A stretch of DNA of 64,000 nt from Pisaster brevispinus (taxonomy: Eukaryota; Echinodermata; Asteroidea; Forcipulatida; Asteriidae), in NCBI GenBank assembly GCA_023634235.1, contig JAMKCF010000001.1, forward strand, positions 30,360,920-30,424,919, given 5' to 3'. Below are positions 1 through 9,717 of this stretch, in pieces. Position 1 is the stretch's first letter; the number at the start of each line of letters is the position of its first letter. Under the pieces are notes generated by a model. The model ran no database searches, had not been told where the DNA came from, and saw only the letters and a list, made by a program, of their open reading frames with translations. The translations under genes and the position numbers were made by a program.

Positions 1-245
1 GCAGAGTGTGGGTTCGAGTCCCGGTCGTGGCACTTGTGTCCTTGAGCAAGATACTTTTCCATAATCGCAGTGTCCTGATAGGACATTAAGCTGTAGGTCC
101 CGTGTACTAGGGTTGGTATACGTAGTGCTCCTAAAAGAACCCAGAACACTTATCGTGGAAGAGTATAAGGGCTAACCCCGGTGTTTCTGGTTCACATAGC
201 AAGCACCCTAGTGTACAGGTTTCCTCAGGCTTGCGAGCTACAGTA
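1..245 (+). mobile_element. tRNA-derived SINE, 5'-truncated by the window edge
   Basis: The first 33 bases are the T-arm and 3' acceptor side of a tRNA-like head, with a clear Pol III box B (GGTTCGAGTCC, about 11-21). They run into a body typical of tRNA-SINEs (CTTGTGTCCTTGAGCAAG, then a stretch reading 'ccgtgtactagggttg' and 'aaaagaaccc'). The same head and early body recur on the minus strand near 20.1, 27.4 and 33.0 kb. The D-arm and anticodon arm lie outside the window. The 3' end is not sharp; I place it near 245. Confidence 0.7.
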
Positions 246-985
246 ATTAAGTTCACTTATGAGGCAACCTTGGTGGGTGTCATCACCAGAAATATATGAT
301 AATAAATTTAGAAACTTCATACAATTCCGGTTTACTTGTTTACCGGCATTTCTATTTTCCGATTCATTTACTTGCTATTTATTTAGGCTTATGAAGCAAT
401 CTTGTGGTCTTCCTGTAATCTCTCTCTCAGTGTCATTTCTCAGAGTTTTCATCGTGGAAAGAATTGCAAATCAGAAAATCAAATGAATCAAATTGAACTA
501 TTGCGAGTGGCATCCGCAGAATGTCCCGCACGCTGATCCAATTAACGTCACAAATTCCTAAATGCCTCGTTATGTTGTCTTACCATAATATCAAAAAGGA
601 AAAAGGCGCAGCCGATGTTTGTTGTGTGTTGTATTGCTTGATTGACCGTGGTGGTCTGGCCATTCTGGCAGACCTCGTTCATTACACCACTTGTCTAGTT
701 TTTATTATTCCATTTTTGCTTTATAAATAGTTGTCTGATGCGTGTAGACACGTTTACCGCTTAGTATGCAGTCGCCAGTCTCTCCCATTAGTAGCAAGCT
801 TGATTAGAGACGTGGAATGAATTTTTTTCCCCGAACAGAACAATAATGTGTGACCAGCATCTTCCTGCATGATTTTTCTGCAGACTAGAGGAATAGTCAA
901 GTTATTAACCACAAGGGAAACTATAACAGAGGCATAGTATAACAGTGGATATTCAACTTCAAACAATTGGCATGTGATTTATTGT
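246..985. other. No gene or repeat recognised
   Basis: AT-rich sequence with only short chance reading frames (259-486, 521-730, and minus frames around 750-970). None has a membrane segment, domain or codon pattern I would defend. Confidence 0.5.
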
Positions 986-986
986 A

Positions 987-1690
987 AGACTCTTCCCCAA
1001 ACAAATGATGTACCATCCATTTATGATATCTTTCTTTGAGGATTGGAATGAATGTTCTCTTCCAAAAACCAATGATGAGATGTACCATCCCTTTATGATA
1101 TGTTCCTTGAAAACGAGAGGATTGAAATGAATGTAAACTTCCAAACACCAATTATGCACCATCCCTTTATGATATTTTGTATTTTGTTTGTTCTCTTCCA
1201 AAAGCCAATGATGTACCATCCCTTTATGATGTGTTTCTTGAAAACCAGAGGATTGGAGTGATTGCACTCTTCCAAAAACTATTGATGTACCATCCCTTTA
1301 TAATTCTTGAAAACTAGAGGATTGGAATGAATGCACTCTTCCAAAAACCATTGATGTACCATCTCTTTATGATATGTTTCTTGAAAACCAGAGGATTGGA
1401 GTGATTGCACTCTTCCAAAAACCATTGATGTACCATCCCTTTATAATTCTTGAAAACTAGAGGATTGAAATGAATGCACTCTTTCAAAACCATTCATGTA
1501 CCATCCCTTTATGATATGTTTCAAAGAAGAGGATTGGAATGAATGTACTCTTCCAAAAACTAATGATGTACCATCCCTTTATGACATGTTTTCTGAAAAC
1601 TAGAGGATTGGAATGAATGTACTCTTCCAAAAACTAATGATGTACCAACCCCCTTTATGACATGTTTTCTGAAAACTTGATGATTGGAGC
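987..1690 (+). repeat. 74-bp satellite, array A (about 9 units)
   Basis: Tandem units contain the core ATGATGTACCATCCCTTTAT, then 'gatatgtttcttgaaaac', 'tagaggattggaatgaatg' and 'actcttccaaaa'. Two more islands of the same satellite, in the same orientation, lie at 24.6-25.4 and 43.0-43.6 kb. Units here are divergent and several have lost part of the 'gatatgtttc' segment. Short minus-strand frames across the array are products of the repeat, not genes. Confidence 0.93.
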
Positions 1691-1699
1691 CCCCAAAAA

Positions 1700-1725
1700 A
1701 CAAAAGAACAACATAAATATATTAA

Positions 1726-1764
<39 letters not shown>

Positions 1765-1895
1765 ATTTAAAAAAATCAATAAAACAAGTTAAAAAAATAA
1801 AAAATAAATAAATACAATTATAATCACAATAATAATAAATAAAAAACAATAACTGAATAAACATGCAAATAAAAAACGAAATCAATCAATCAATG
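1700..1895. repeat. A/T microsatellite, (AAAT)n core
   Basis: A run of AAAT/AATA units (densest about 1725-1770) grades into imperfect A/T-rich sequence and CAAT repeats. It directly abuts the 3' end of satellite array A. Confidence 0.9.
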
Positions 1896-2345
1896 CATAA
1901 ATGAAATGAAATGATATTTATGTATAAAAATATTAATGTATACAAATAAAGAAAACAAAACAATGATGACCACACCCTTTTTTATATTTATATGTGGCAA
2001 ACTATGGTATCCGAATAACTTGACTTTCTTGAAGGAAAAAAGAAGAAGATACACTGTCCCTCGATAGCTTCCTTGAGAGTAGAAGATTGAGGTAATTTGT
2101 GATACTCTTTCCAATCGCCAATGGGCTCCATTTAAAAATGTTGCGTTTATGCAGCGCGTGGCGCCCCTGGGAGACTCCTCAAGCCCGCCCGTTCCTGGCC
2201 ATCGTTATCCCGATGTTCCCTGACTTCCGTAATTCATCAGAATTCTTGATGGAACTTGAATAAATTCCAAAAACGTTTTAGCAGATCTAGAGAGAGAGAG
2301 AGAGAGCTTCGTTAGATGACTGTCATATTAAAGAAACCTTTAACG
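1896..2345. other. Unassigned; short (AG)n run
   Basis: No gene is visible. A short (AG)n microsatellite sits near 2288-2306. The rest is unique-looking AT-rich DNA. Confidence 0.5.
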
Positions 2346-2350
2346 GTGTT

Positions 2351-2570
2351 ATGCTGGATTGGTCGAGCTGACAAAATAGTCTCAGACAGTGTTCGTTGTT
2401 TTGTGTGATCAACCTCACACATGAAATAACAAACCTGTGAAAACTTTGGCTTAATCCGTTGTGTGAGTCAGTAGAAAATAGTGAACAACCATGCACAATT
2501 TTTCAGCATAACACATTGTCCTTAATTTTGGTTGTAACAACCTAAATCAGCTGCTGTTGTTGTTGTTGTT

Positions 2571-2603
<33 letters not shown>

Positions 2604-2883
2604 GGGGGGGGTGTTGTTTGTTTGTTTGTTTGCTTGTTTGTTTGTTGGGGTGTTGGGGTGTTTGTTTGTTTGTTTGTTGGGGTGGGTGTTGGGGTGTTTG
2701 TTTGTTTGTTTGCTTGTTTGTTTGTTTGTTGGGTTCGGGGAGGGCTCAGATACAGTTTTATCAAATTTGACCGTTTCAGAGGGAAAATATTTTACAGACA
2801 AGTGTTTCTAGCATGAATTTCACAATCAGTAAGCTTTCAGACTAAAATTAAGCAAGACGTTTTGTATCCTTACCATTCCTGTA
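2351..2883 (+). mobile_element. T1-family MITE with internal poly-T and (TTTG)n
   Basis: The left end (ATGCTGGATTGGTCGAGCTG) and right end (CTTACCATTCCTGTA) are degraded forms of the family ends TACAGGATTGGTAGAGCTGA and CTTACCAATCCTGTA. The body has the shared segments 'gtgttcatgttttgtgtgat' and 'ttgtccttaattttggttgt'. A long T-run followed by G-run and (TTTG)n tracts (about 2571-2735) has grown inside it. Other copies lie at 4071, 6736, 35.1, 44.2, 46.7, 47.5 and 63.5 kb. No coding capacity, so presumably non-autonomous. Confidence 0.85.
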
Positions 2884-3035
2884 TATATAACCTTTAAAGC
2901 ACATGAGATTTTTCGCTTTACATAAGAATAGCGATGTTTATCAGTTGTTTTGTTAGATTGTGTTTTTCATCCATAGTAAACGGTTTGGAACTGTTGCAGA
3001 GTCAATATTATTCTGCACGTGAATTTAATTTTTTT

Positions 3036-3622
3036 TACGGAGCTCTGGCTGGAGGTGCCATTCAACTTGTTGAGATCCGGAGATAAACATAAGATGAACA
3101 CATACCGAGATGATATCATCTTGAAAGTCGATTGTCGTCTTCCAGATGTATTCTATGTCAAAATAATGACATTCTAAAAGTATGGGATGTCGCCTTCCAA
3201 AGATTTATCTTGTGTTCTTGACATTTTAAGGATTTTATATTATCCTATGCATGATTAACTATCTCGAGAAGCTGACATCCTAAATAATTTATTTCGTGAT
3301 GTTGACATCCTACTTTCATGACATCTCGGGAAGTCGTGATCTTACTTTCATGACAACTCGGGAAGTCGTGATCTTACTTTCCATGACATCTCGGGAAGTC
3401 GACGTCCAACTTTCTTGACATCTCTGGAAGTTGAGATCTTACTTTCATGATGTCAACATCCTCAGATAAAATACATCAGGAAGACGACATCTTCATGGAG
3501 GAAGTCGTTATCCCAGAATAAATCATCTCAGGATGTCGCCATCTAACAGTTATGATGTCAGCACCCTGAAGTAAAATTTTCTGGGATCTCAACATCTCGG
3601 ATGTCACTTCCAGAGCTCCGTA
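3036..3622 (+). mobile_element. T2-family MITE, TA-flanked, short 32-bp tract
   Basis: The element begins TACGGAGCTCTGG and ends CCAGAGCTCCGTA, so its termini are inverted repeats flanked by TA, as in Tc1/mariner-type MITEs. The interior is dominated by variants of 'gatgtcgacatc' and 'catctcgggaagtc'. About five degenerate 32-bp units occupy 3311-3460. No open frame is convincing. A related, differently sized copy with intact ends lies at 14843-15266. Confidence 0.85.
3311..3460 (+). repeat. 32-bp minisatellite inside T2 (short allele)
   Basis: Degenerate units of TTACTTTCATGACATCTCGG plus 'gaagtcgagatc'. The counterpart in the second duplication copy (4974-5605) has fifteen more units. Confidence 0.9.
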
Positions 3623-4070
3623 TATTTTTGGATGGTGGAGACGCGGGGCTAACCTCCTGTTTGTGTACAAAGCCCCTGAGTGTACCCTCGTTCAGACTGC
3701 TGGATAAGTTTAAGCAATGTCCTTGTCTATACGGGAAGAGGCTCCGTCCACCTCTCGGTGTAGATACAGTCTTTGCCGGCCGACCAATCCACTTATAAAC
3801 CTGGCATTGAATGCGATCAGTAAAGTACATGGTTGGTTTGCGGAAAAGTGCGTTCGTTCCGGTTCTCCCCGGACTCAAGGGCAACTGAAGGGATGATACA
3901 AAGTACATTCGTTCCATCCTTCTAGTTTTCAAGGAAAATTGTCTCGTGAATTGTGTATCATTGATTAGTGTACATTTTTTAAAAGTAATAAACCACAGAG
4001 GAAACTGACTGGGTACATTTTATATATTTTGGGTTTGAACAAAGAAAAATTTACTGGAGTGAGACTTCAA
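3623..4070 (-). mobile_element. tRNA-SINE body, head lost at duplication junction
   Basis: Same sequence as 5765-6214 in copy 2. Reading on the minus strand, only the last bases of the tRNA-like T-arm remain before the tail motif (TTTTTCTTTGTTCAAACCC) and a longer unique body. A minus-strand frame (3558-3932, 124 codons) is open through the body. It is shared with copy 2 with a single residue change (R/H), but it depends on repeat DNA and I do not call it a gene. Confidence 0.75.
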
Positions 4071-4544
4071 CAGTGTTCGTTGTTTTGTGTGATCAACCTC
4101 ACACATGAAATAACAAACCTGTGAAAACTTTGGCTTAATCCGTTGTGTGAGTCAGTAGAAAATAGTGAACAACCATGCACAATTTTTCAGCATAACACAT
4201 TGTCCTTAATTTTGGTTGTAACAACCTAAATCAGCTGCTGTTGTTGTTGTTGTTGTTGTTGTTTTTTTTTTTTTTTTTTTTTTTTGGGGGGGTGTTGTTT
4301 GTTTGTTTGTTTGTTTGCTTGTTTGTTTGTTGGGGTGTTGGGGTGTTTGTTTGTTTGTTTGTTTGTTTGTTTGCTTGTTTGTTTGTTTGTTGGGTTCGGG
4401 GAGGGCTCAGATACAGTTTTATCAAATTTGACCGTTTCAGAGGGAAAATATTTTACAGAAAAGTGTTTCTAGCATGAATTTCACAATCAGTAAGCTTTCA
4501 GACTAAAATTAAGCAAGACGTTTTGTATCCTTACCATTCCTGTA
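4071..4544 (+). mobile_element. T1-family MITE, 5'-truncated at duplication junction
   Basis: The copy-2 equivalent of 2387-2883, with a different length of T-run and (TTTG)n. The left terminal repeat is missing because the duplication began inside the element. Confidence 0.85.
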
Positions 4545-4697
4545 TATATAACCTTTAAAGCACATGAGATTTTTCGCTTTACATAAGAATAGCGATGTTT
4601 ATCAGTTGTTTTGTTAGATTGTGTTTTTCATCCATAGTAAACGGTTTGGAACTGTTGCAGAGTCAATATTATTCTGCACGTGAATTTAATTTTTTTT

Positions 4698-5764
4698 TAC
4701 GGAGCTCTGGCTGGAGGTGCCATTCAACTTGTTGAGATCCGGAGATAAACATAAGATGAACACATACCGAGATGATATCATCTTGAAAGTTGATTGTCGT
4801 CTTCCAGATGTATTCTATGTCAAAATAATGACATTCTAAAAGTATGGGATGTCGCCTTCCAAAGATTTATCTTGTGTTCTTGACATTTTAAGGATTTTAT
4901 ATTATCCTATGCATGATTAACTATCTCGAGAAGCTGACATCCTAAATAATTTATTTCGTGATGTTGACATCCTACTTTCATGACATCTCGGGAAGTCGTG
5001 ATCTTACTTTCATGACAACTCGGGAAGTCGTGATCTTACTTTCCATGACATCTCGGGAAGTCGACGTCCAACTTTCTTGACATCTCTGGAAGTTGAGATC
5101 TTACTTTCATGACATCTCGGGATGTTAACATCTTACTTTCATGACATCTCGGGAGGTCGAGATCTTACTTTCATGACATCTCGGGAAGTCGACTTCTTAC
5201 TTTCATGACATCTCGGGAAGTTGTGATCTTACTTTCATGACATCTCGGGAAATCGAGATCTTACTTTCATAACATCTCGGGAAGTCGAGATCTTACTTTC
5301 ATGACATCTCGGGAAGTCGAGATCTTACTTTCATGACATCTCGGGAAGTCGTGATCTTACTTTCATGACATCTCGGGAAATCGAGAACTTTCTTTCATGA
5401 CATCTCGGGAAGTCGAGATCTTACTTTCATGACATCTCGGGAAATCGAGATCTTACTTTCATGACATCTCGGGAAATCGAGATCTTACTTTCATGACATC
5501 TCGGGAAGTCGTGATCTTACTTTCATGACATCTTGGGAAGTCGACGTCCAACTTTCATGACATCTCGAGAAATCAACGTCTTACTTTCATGATGTCAACA
5601 TCCTCAGATAAAATACATCAGGAAGACGACATCTTCATGGAGGAAGTCGTTATCCCAGAATAAATCATCTCAGGATGTCGTCATCTAACAGTTATGATGT
5701 CAGCACCCTGAAGTAAAATTTTCTGGGATCTCAACATCTCGGATGTCACTTCCAGAGCTCCGTA
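4698..5764 (+). mobile_element. T2-family MITE with expanded minisatellite
   Basis: Same ends as the copy at 3036 (TACGGAGCTCTGG / CCAGAGCTCCGTA, TA-flanked). It is 480 bp longer because the 32-bp tract grew. Confidence 0.88.
4974..5605 (+). repeat. 32-bp minisatellite, long allele (about 20 units)
   Basis: Units of TTACTTTCATGACATCTCGG plus a variable 12-base end ('gaagtcgagatc', 'gaagtcgtgatc', 'gaaatcgagatc'). Fifteen units between 5101 and 5580 are absent from copy 1. The unit carries the near-palindrome 'gatctcgggaagtcgagatc'-type variants, so single strands could fold. Confidence 0.95.
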
Positions 5765-6267
5765 TATTTTAGGATGGTGGAGACGCGGGGCTAACCTCCT
5801 GTTTGTGTACAAAGCCCCTGAGTGTACCCTCGTTCAGACTGCTGGATAAGTTTAAGCAATGTCCTTGTCTATACGGGAAGAGGCTCCGTCCACCTCTCGG
5901 TGTAGATACAGTCTTTGCCGGCCGACCAATCCACTTATAAACCTGGCATTGAATGCGATCAGTAAAGTACATGGTTGGTTTGTGGAAAAGTGCGTTCGTT
6001 CCGGTTCTCCCCGGACTCAAGGGCAACTGAAGGGATGATACAAAGTACATTCGTTCCATCCTTCTAGTTTTCAAGGAAAATTGTCTCGTGAATTGTGTAT
6101 CATTGATTAGTGTACATTTTTTTAAAAGTAATAAACCACAGAGGAAACTGACTGGGTACATTTTATATATTTTGGGTTTGAACAAAGAAAAATTTACTGG
6201 AGTGAGACTTCAACCAACGACCTCCGGATTAACGTACCGGCGCTCTACCAACTGAGCTATCCAGCCC
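5765..6267 (-). mobile_element. tRNA-derived SINE with intact 73-nt tRNA-like head
   Basis: On the minus strand, 6267-6195 folds as a tRNA of normal length. It has a D-arm GCTC-AGTTGGTA-GAGC, an anticodon stem with CCGG/CCGG pairing around a loop ACGTTAA (anticodon GTT, C where U33 is expected), and acceptor GGCTGGA against TCCAGT. T-stem pairing is imperfect and the T-loop is TTGAAGT, so it is a SINE promoter and not a functional tRNA. The body follows with TTTTTCTTTGTTCAAACCC. Pol III box A and B positions are preserved. A second, shorter head of this type lies near 41.9 kb. The minus frame 5769-6185 (138 codons) runs through the body; I treat it as fortuitous. Confidence 0.8.
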
Positions 6268-6735
6268 TATGTTGGCGGTCTCCCTAATAGTCAATATCTT
6301 TGTTCAGGGGTGCCAGTCAGAAGCCATTCAACCGTAATCTGCCGTGTAGCCAGGGATCACTTTCGTTCCAATCAGCCATACCACGTCCTAATGGGGCGAC
6401 TTCGGCCATGGCGTTCAGCTGCAGCCAGAAAGTAAAAGATTGTGCCTTTTCTGCAATTCAGCCGTGGCCACTACCGAGAAGCTGTTAATTTAGACACGGT
6501 CTAAGTTTTCAAGAAACATACCATAAAAGGAAGGGCATGTTGCTTTTGAGAATACTATTCTCTCAATCTGAAGCAAACTGTTTCGCGCAGTTTGCAGCTT
6601 TAAGGTGAAAATAAGCACGTCACTCTCTGGCCCTTAATCAAGGTGAACTCTTTAAATCGCCCACAAGTTTTAGAGTGGCACTCCCACGCCCATATAACAG
6701 AAAAGAAAATGGGGGGGGTGCAATGTAGCCAGACT
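6268..6735. other. Unassigned
   Basis: A short plus frame (6300-6488) and AT-rich sequence. No domain, repeat or splice signal stands out. Confidence 0.5.
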
Positions 6736-7240
6736 TATTATACAAGTTAAACAGAATTGGTAGAGCTAAAACAAATTGTCGCAGACGGTGCTTATGTTTT
6801 GTTTGATCAACACACAAGAAATTACAAAGTTGTGGGACTTAGACCTAATCCGTTGTGTGAGTCGGGCGAATATATAGTGACAAACCGTGCACATTTTTTG
6901 AGCATGTAAACACTTTGTCCTTAATTTTAGTTTTAGCAACCAAAATCAGCTCTTGCATTTTTATTTTAGGGTTTCGGATACAGCTTCCTCGAATATGATT
7001 TCATTTCTGAGGGAAATATGACGGTTTAGCCTTCGAGAAAGACTGATGGTGTCGAAACGTTAGGCCACTAACTTTTTAAAATTTGTATTTATACCATAAG
7101 TTCTTTTGGTTGGTTAGCAGTTTGCAACAGCTGTTTCTCTTTTCTCGGAAATATTTCACAGAAAAAAATGAACTTCATATTCAGTAAGCTTTCTGAGTTA
7201 AATTGAATAATTATGCGTTTTTCCCTTACCAATCCTTACC
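6736..7240 (+). mobile_element. T1-family MITE carrying a nested insertion
   Basis: The left part has 'acagaattggtagagcta' and 'gtttgatcaacacacaagaa'. The right part ends 'cccttaccaatcc'. The body matches the other T1 copies except for an inserted block at 7020-7146 flanked by an 8-bp direct repeat GGAAATAT (7012-7019 and 7147-7154). Confidence 0.8.
7020..7146 (+). mobile_element. Nested insertion with 8-bp target-site duplication
   Basis: It interrupts the conserved T1 segment 'gagggaaatatttcacag'. The insert carries 'gtgtcgaaacgttaggccac', a motif also seen in the Penelope-like tails near 7.8, 22.2, 31.9 and 32.1 kb. The GGAAATAT repeats on either side are what an insertion would leave. 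Confidence 0.7.
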
Positions 7241-7624
7241 GACAACACCTTTAATCGTCCACGAGTTTTGAAGTGGCACTCCCACGCCCCCGGTAAAAGA
7301 AGAAGGAGAAGAAAAAAAAAACGAAAAAGAAAGAAAGGAATTTAGCCAGACTTAAGCACATCAGTATGTGACAGGTTGACGTGATGTTAAATCGACGTCA
7401 AGCTTCTCAAGGGATGAGGAGAGGGGGAGACATACTCTGAAGATAAATTACTTCCCCTGAAAATGTCAAAATGCTTAAAATTAAAACGCGTGTTTCAATC
7501 AACACTCCTCGGGCAAGTCCGTTTGATGGAAATCGTTCCCATCTGGGTTTGGTAAGATGAATTTTGTTCATCACTTACACGTGTCGTTATCGTGGTTCCT
7601 CTTAAGGCTCGAATCAATGGGCGT
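7241..7624. other. Unassigned, A-rich
   Basis: Contains a purine-rich A tract (about 7300-7340). No gene seen. Confidence 0.5.
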
Positions 7625-7765
7625 GCTCCTCTTACTATACCGGCGGTGCACTAAAACTTGTACTCTTTTTCCTGTCTCGACCCCTGAACTCCAACCTCAT
7701 CCTAAAAGGCCCTGCTCTTTGGGAGGGTATCTGTTCATCTGAGTACTGGCGATGCCCCAGGCTTT
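7625..7765 (+). repeat. 105-bp tandem repeat, outlying unit
   Basis: Segments 'ggcggtgcactaaaac', 'cctgaactccaacctc' and 'aaggccctgctctttggg' match the units at 8115-8395. It is separated from them by the element at 7766-8110, which seems to have split the array. Confidence 0.75.
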
Positions 7766-8110
7766 AAAACATGACTCAGTCTCCTGACGATGACTAGAGC
7801 AAGCTAGTCGAAACGTTGAGACCAAATTTAAGAACTCACTCCGCGGCAGTGACGTTTATAACGAGAAGTCCCCTCGATCCGATCCACTATTAAGCTAAAG
7901 TAGTAGTCCCGGCCGATTTCCTACCCTCCGCCCAGGTAGTAGCTAATAAGCTGGACAGTTCTTTTCAGAACTAAGTAGTCTCCCGAAGTAGTCTCCCGAT
8001 TCCAAATCTACTCCGCGGCAGTAGAATTAAAAAGCAAGACCTAGTTCTCAAAGAACAAATCTACACAGCTAGTAGATATACACATGGTGTTACCGCAAAC
8101 CGAATATATA
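7766..8110 (+). mobile_element. Penelope-like retroelement tail, insertion in 105-bp array
   Basis: It contains 'gactagagcaagctagtcgaaacgttgagacc', here quoted only in part (GCTAGTCGAAACGTTGAG), then 'ataacgagaagtcccctcga', 'ctccgcggcagtagaa' and ends 'acacatggtgttaccgcaaa'. A second copy of this tail is at 44650-44880 and the shorter 'gaaacgtcgag' form at 31.7-32.2 kb. I associate such tails with Penelope-like elements; that assignment is from memory. No coding sequence remains. Confidence 0.5.
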
Positions 8111-8114
8111 ATGA

Positions 8115-8395
8115 CCAGTCCTCCACTTCCTGTCCTGACCACTGAACTCCGACCTCTTCCCATAAGGCCCTGTTGTTTGGGAGGGTAAGTGTCCTCTGAC
8201 TACCGGTAGTGCACCGAAACGTAACCATCACTTCCTGTCCTGACCCCTGAACTCCGACCTCTTCCCATAATGTCTTGTTGTTTTGAAGGACCTGTTCCTC
8301 TGACTACCGGCAGTGCACTAAAACACGACCTCCACTTCCTGTCCTGACCCCTGAACTCCGACCTCTTCCCATAAGGCCCTGTTCCCTGTTCCCAC
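8115..8395 (+). repeat. 105-bp tandem repeat, three units
   Basis: Units begin CACTTCCTGTCCTGACC at 8124, 8229 and 8333 (spacing 105 and 104). They contain 'cctgaactccgacctcttcc' and 'tctgactaccgg'. The array runs straight into the LINE fragment at 8395. Confidence 0.9.
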
Positions 8396-8560
8396 CATGT
8401 CTAGCCCTCATTAACTTAGGAAGATCAGTTGGAAGCACCCTGATATCCCAGGCAACTACATCTGTATAGCTGAACTTTTGTCTTCCCCTTTTTTTCTCCT
8501 TGATATTTGGTGACCAGGTGATAAGCCCCGCTTGTCTCACACGACGTTGTTGTATTTTAT
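8395..8560 (-). pseudogene. Non-LTR retrotransposon 3'-terminal fragment (LINE)
   Basis: The minus frame 8304-8540 contains ITWSP, KKRGRQ, YTDVVA-DI and DLPKLM in order. This fits the conserved C-terminal tail of many non-LTR reverse transcriptases (W-P...R-RGRP...D...DTG...M-DR-W). The DR-W end is damaged (RARHGGN). It is 5'-truncated, as usual for LINE insertions. A related copy is at 36115-36560. Confidence 0.65.
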
Positions 8561-8590
8561 TTAGTGGATAGTTTTAGTTCGTTGCCATAC

Positions 8591-9000
8591 AGAGATCAGT
8601 ATAGGTTGATTCCAGTGAGCGTTTAACAGTGTAAGTGTAAACACTTTATAGTCCCTTTTTCTTGGTATCTCCTTTTTTTTTACCATATGGCGCTATTAAG
8701 GAAAGCTGCATTGCGGACATTCTACGTTGAATCTAATTGGGGACTAATGCTTTACATTTTCAAAGATAACCTCTGAACGCTAATGTGTTTTTCTTCCTTA
8801 CTTGGAATTTTGCCAGAAAACTCAAAGCCTGTGGTGACGCGATGAACAATGTTTGCAGACTTCGTTTTCTGAGCAGATCTGTAGACCTGATCCCAAGTAT
8901 CCATGTCTGAGACCCTGCTACTCGAACACGCCAGCTAGGCGCAGACGAGCCGGCTAGGTCACTCCTCTATGTTATCTTAGAGCAAGGGAAATGTCAAATT
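8591..9000. other. Unassigned
   Basis: No repeat or gene recognised apart from a short T-run near 8672. Confidence 0.5.
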
Positions 9001-9100
9001 CAGTTATGTGATGTACTCAGTTTTCAATAGATAGAATCCTCATGAGAGTTGGGAAAAATTAACAAGTCTCTAACTTCACGTTAAAAATGGTGTAAACGTT
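8985..9100 (+). mobile_element. T9-family terminal fragment
   Basis: 'agagcaagggaaatgtcaaa', 'gttatgtgatgtactcag' and 'acaagtctctaac' match the left arm of the element at 17437-17990. Only one end is present. Confidence 0.7.
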
Positions 9101-9110
9101 TTTTATGCAT

Positions 9111-9213
9111 CAAGAACAGCTATCATCCAATGATCTGCCTCATTTTGCCTCAGTGAGGGCGCTATTTGAGAGTGTGACGTCATATGCGAGGGGTCTTTTT
9201 GGTCCAAGGTATG
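9111..9213 (+). repeat. Dispersed repeat E (copy 1)
   Basis: 'gctatcatccaatgatctg', 'gagggcgctatttgagagtg' and a following TGACGTCA match 34048-34130. It sits directly before a T8 element in both places. Confidence 0.75.
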
Positions 9214-9247
9214 TGCAGGGTTTGTGACGTCATCAGGAAACTGTAAT

Positions 9248-9411
9248 ATAGACCTTGCATCAAGCCACCATCTTAGAGGTAAACCGGTGATGAAACACTG
9301 GAAACGCGCAGATTTTTACGCATGGCGCTCAGGATTGGCCAATGAACAACGTCCTTTTGACCTCTAGGCGAGGGCGCCCTACTCAATTGACGTCATACGT
9401 ATAAGGTCTAT
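9248..9411 (-). mobile_element. T8-family MITE with CRE and YY1-like boxes
   Basis: The ends ATAGACCTTG and AAGGTCTAT are inverted repeats. The interior, read on the minus strand, carries TGACGTCA (CREB/ATF palindrome, 9388-9395), 'gagggcgccctactc', 'gacctctaggcgagg' and 'cctctaagatggtggc'. Copies at 16.6, 30.4, 33.5 and 34.1 kb keep the same order. No coding capacity. Confidence 0.82.
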
Positions 9412-9717
9412 TGGTCCTTACTTGTTCAGGGAAAGTGTAATGGGATGCATCTCATACGGTACTTCAGCTTAGGCTGTTTAAGAACGTTTTCAATTACATT
9501 TCATTCCATTCTTGAAAAATAGTATGGAACAAAAGAACAAATAAGGAACGTTTGTTTTTAATCCCACAAGCTCTGTTAACGTACCGGGAAGAAAGTTGGA
9601 GTATAGAGATCTGGTTACTAATAGGTACTATTTTCACTTTATTCCGGGAAAATTGACAAAAAAGTGAATTTCGATCCGGAATGAAAAATTCAGCTTCTGA
9701 ATTTTGAAGATCCTTGA

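Larger units (their letters stand above)
2387..4070 (+). repeat. Tandem duplication, copy 1 (1684 bp)
   Basis: This segment and 4071-6214 are nearly identical and directly adjacent. The copy starts inside a T1 MITE (at CAGTGTTCG) and ends inside the T-arm of a tRNA-derived SINE (GAGTGAGACTTCAAC). It contains the rest of the T1 MITE, an AT-rich stretch, a complete T2 MITE (3036-3622) and a truncated SINE body (3623-4070). The junction shows about 2 bp of microhomology (AC). Confidence 0.95.
4071..6214 (+). repeat. Tandem duplication, copy 2 (2144 bp, expanded)
   Basis: Second copy of 2387-4070. It is 460 bp longer. A 480-bp expansion (exactly 15 x 32 bp) of the internal minisatellite is offset by a shorter poly-T/(TTTG)n tract. 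Elsewhere only scattered single-base differences are visible. Its right edge continues into the intact tRNA-like head of the SINE, showing that copy 2 keeps the original right flank and copy 1 keeps the original left flank. Confidence 0.95.

Noticed and set aside
4974..5605. CRISPR-like array of 32-bp units
   Set aside because: Units are contiguous without unique spacers, and the DNA is clearly eukaryotic.
5769..6185. A 138-codon minus-strand frame, repeated at 3558-3932
   Set aside because: Lies in SINE body and T2 MITE sequence. Its preservation in both copies is explained by the recent duplication, not by selection.
6195..6267. A tRNA-Asn(GTT) gene
   Set aside because: It folds, but has C33, a weak T-stem and a mutated T-loop, and continues into a SINE tail. 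It is a SINE head.
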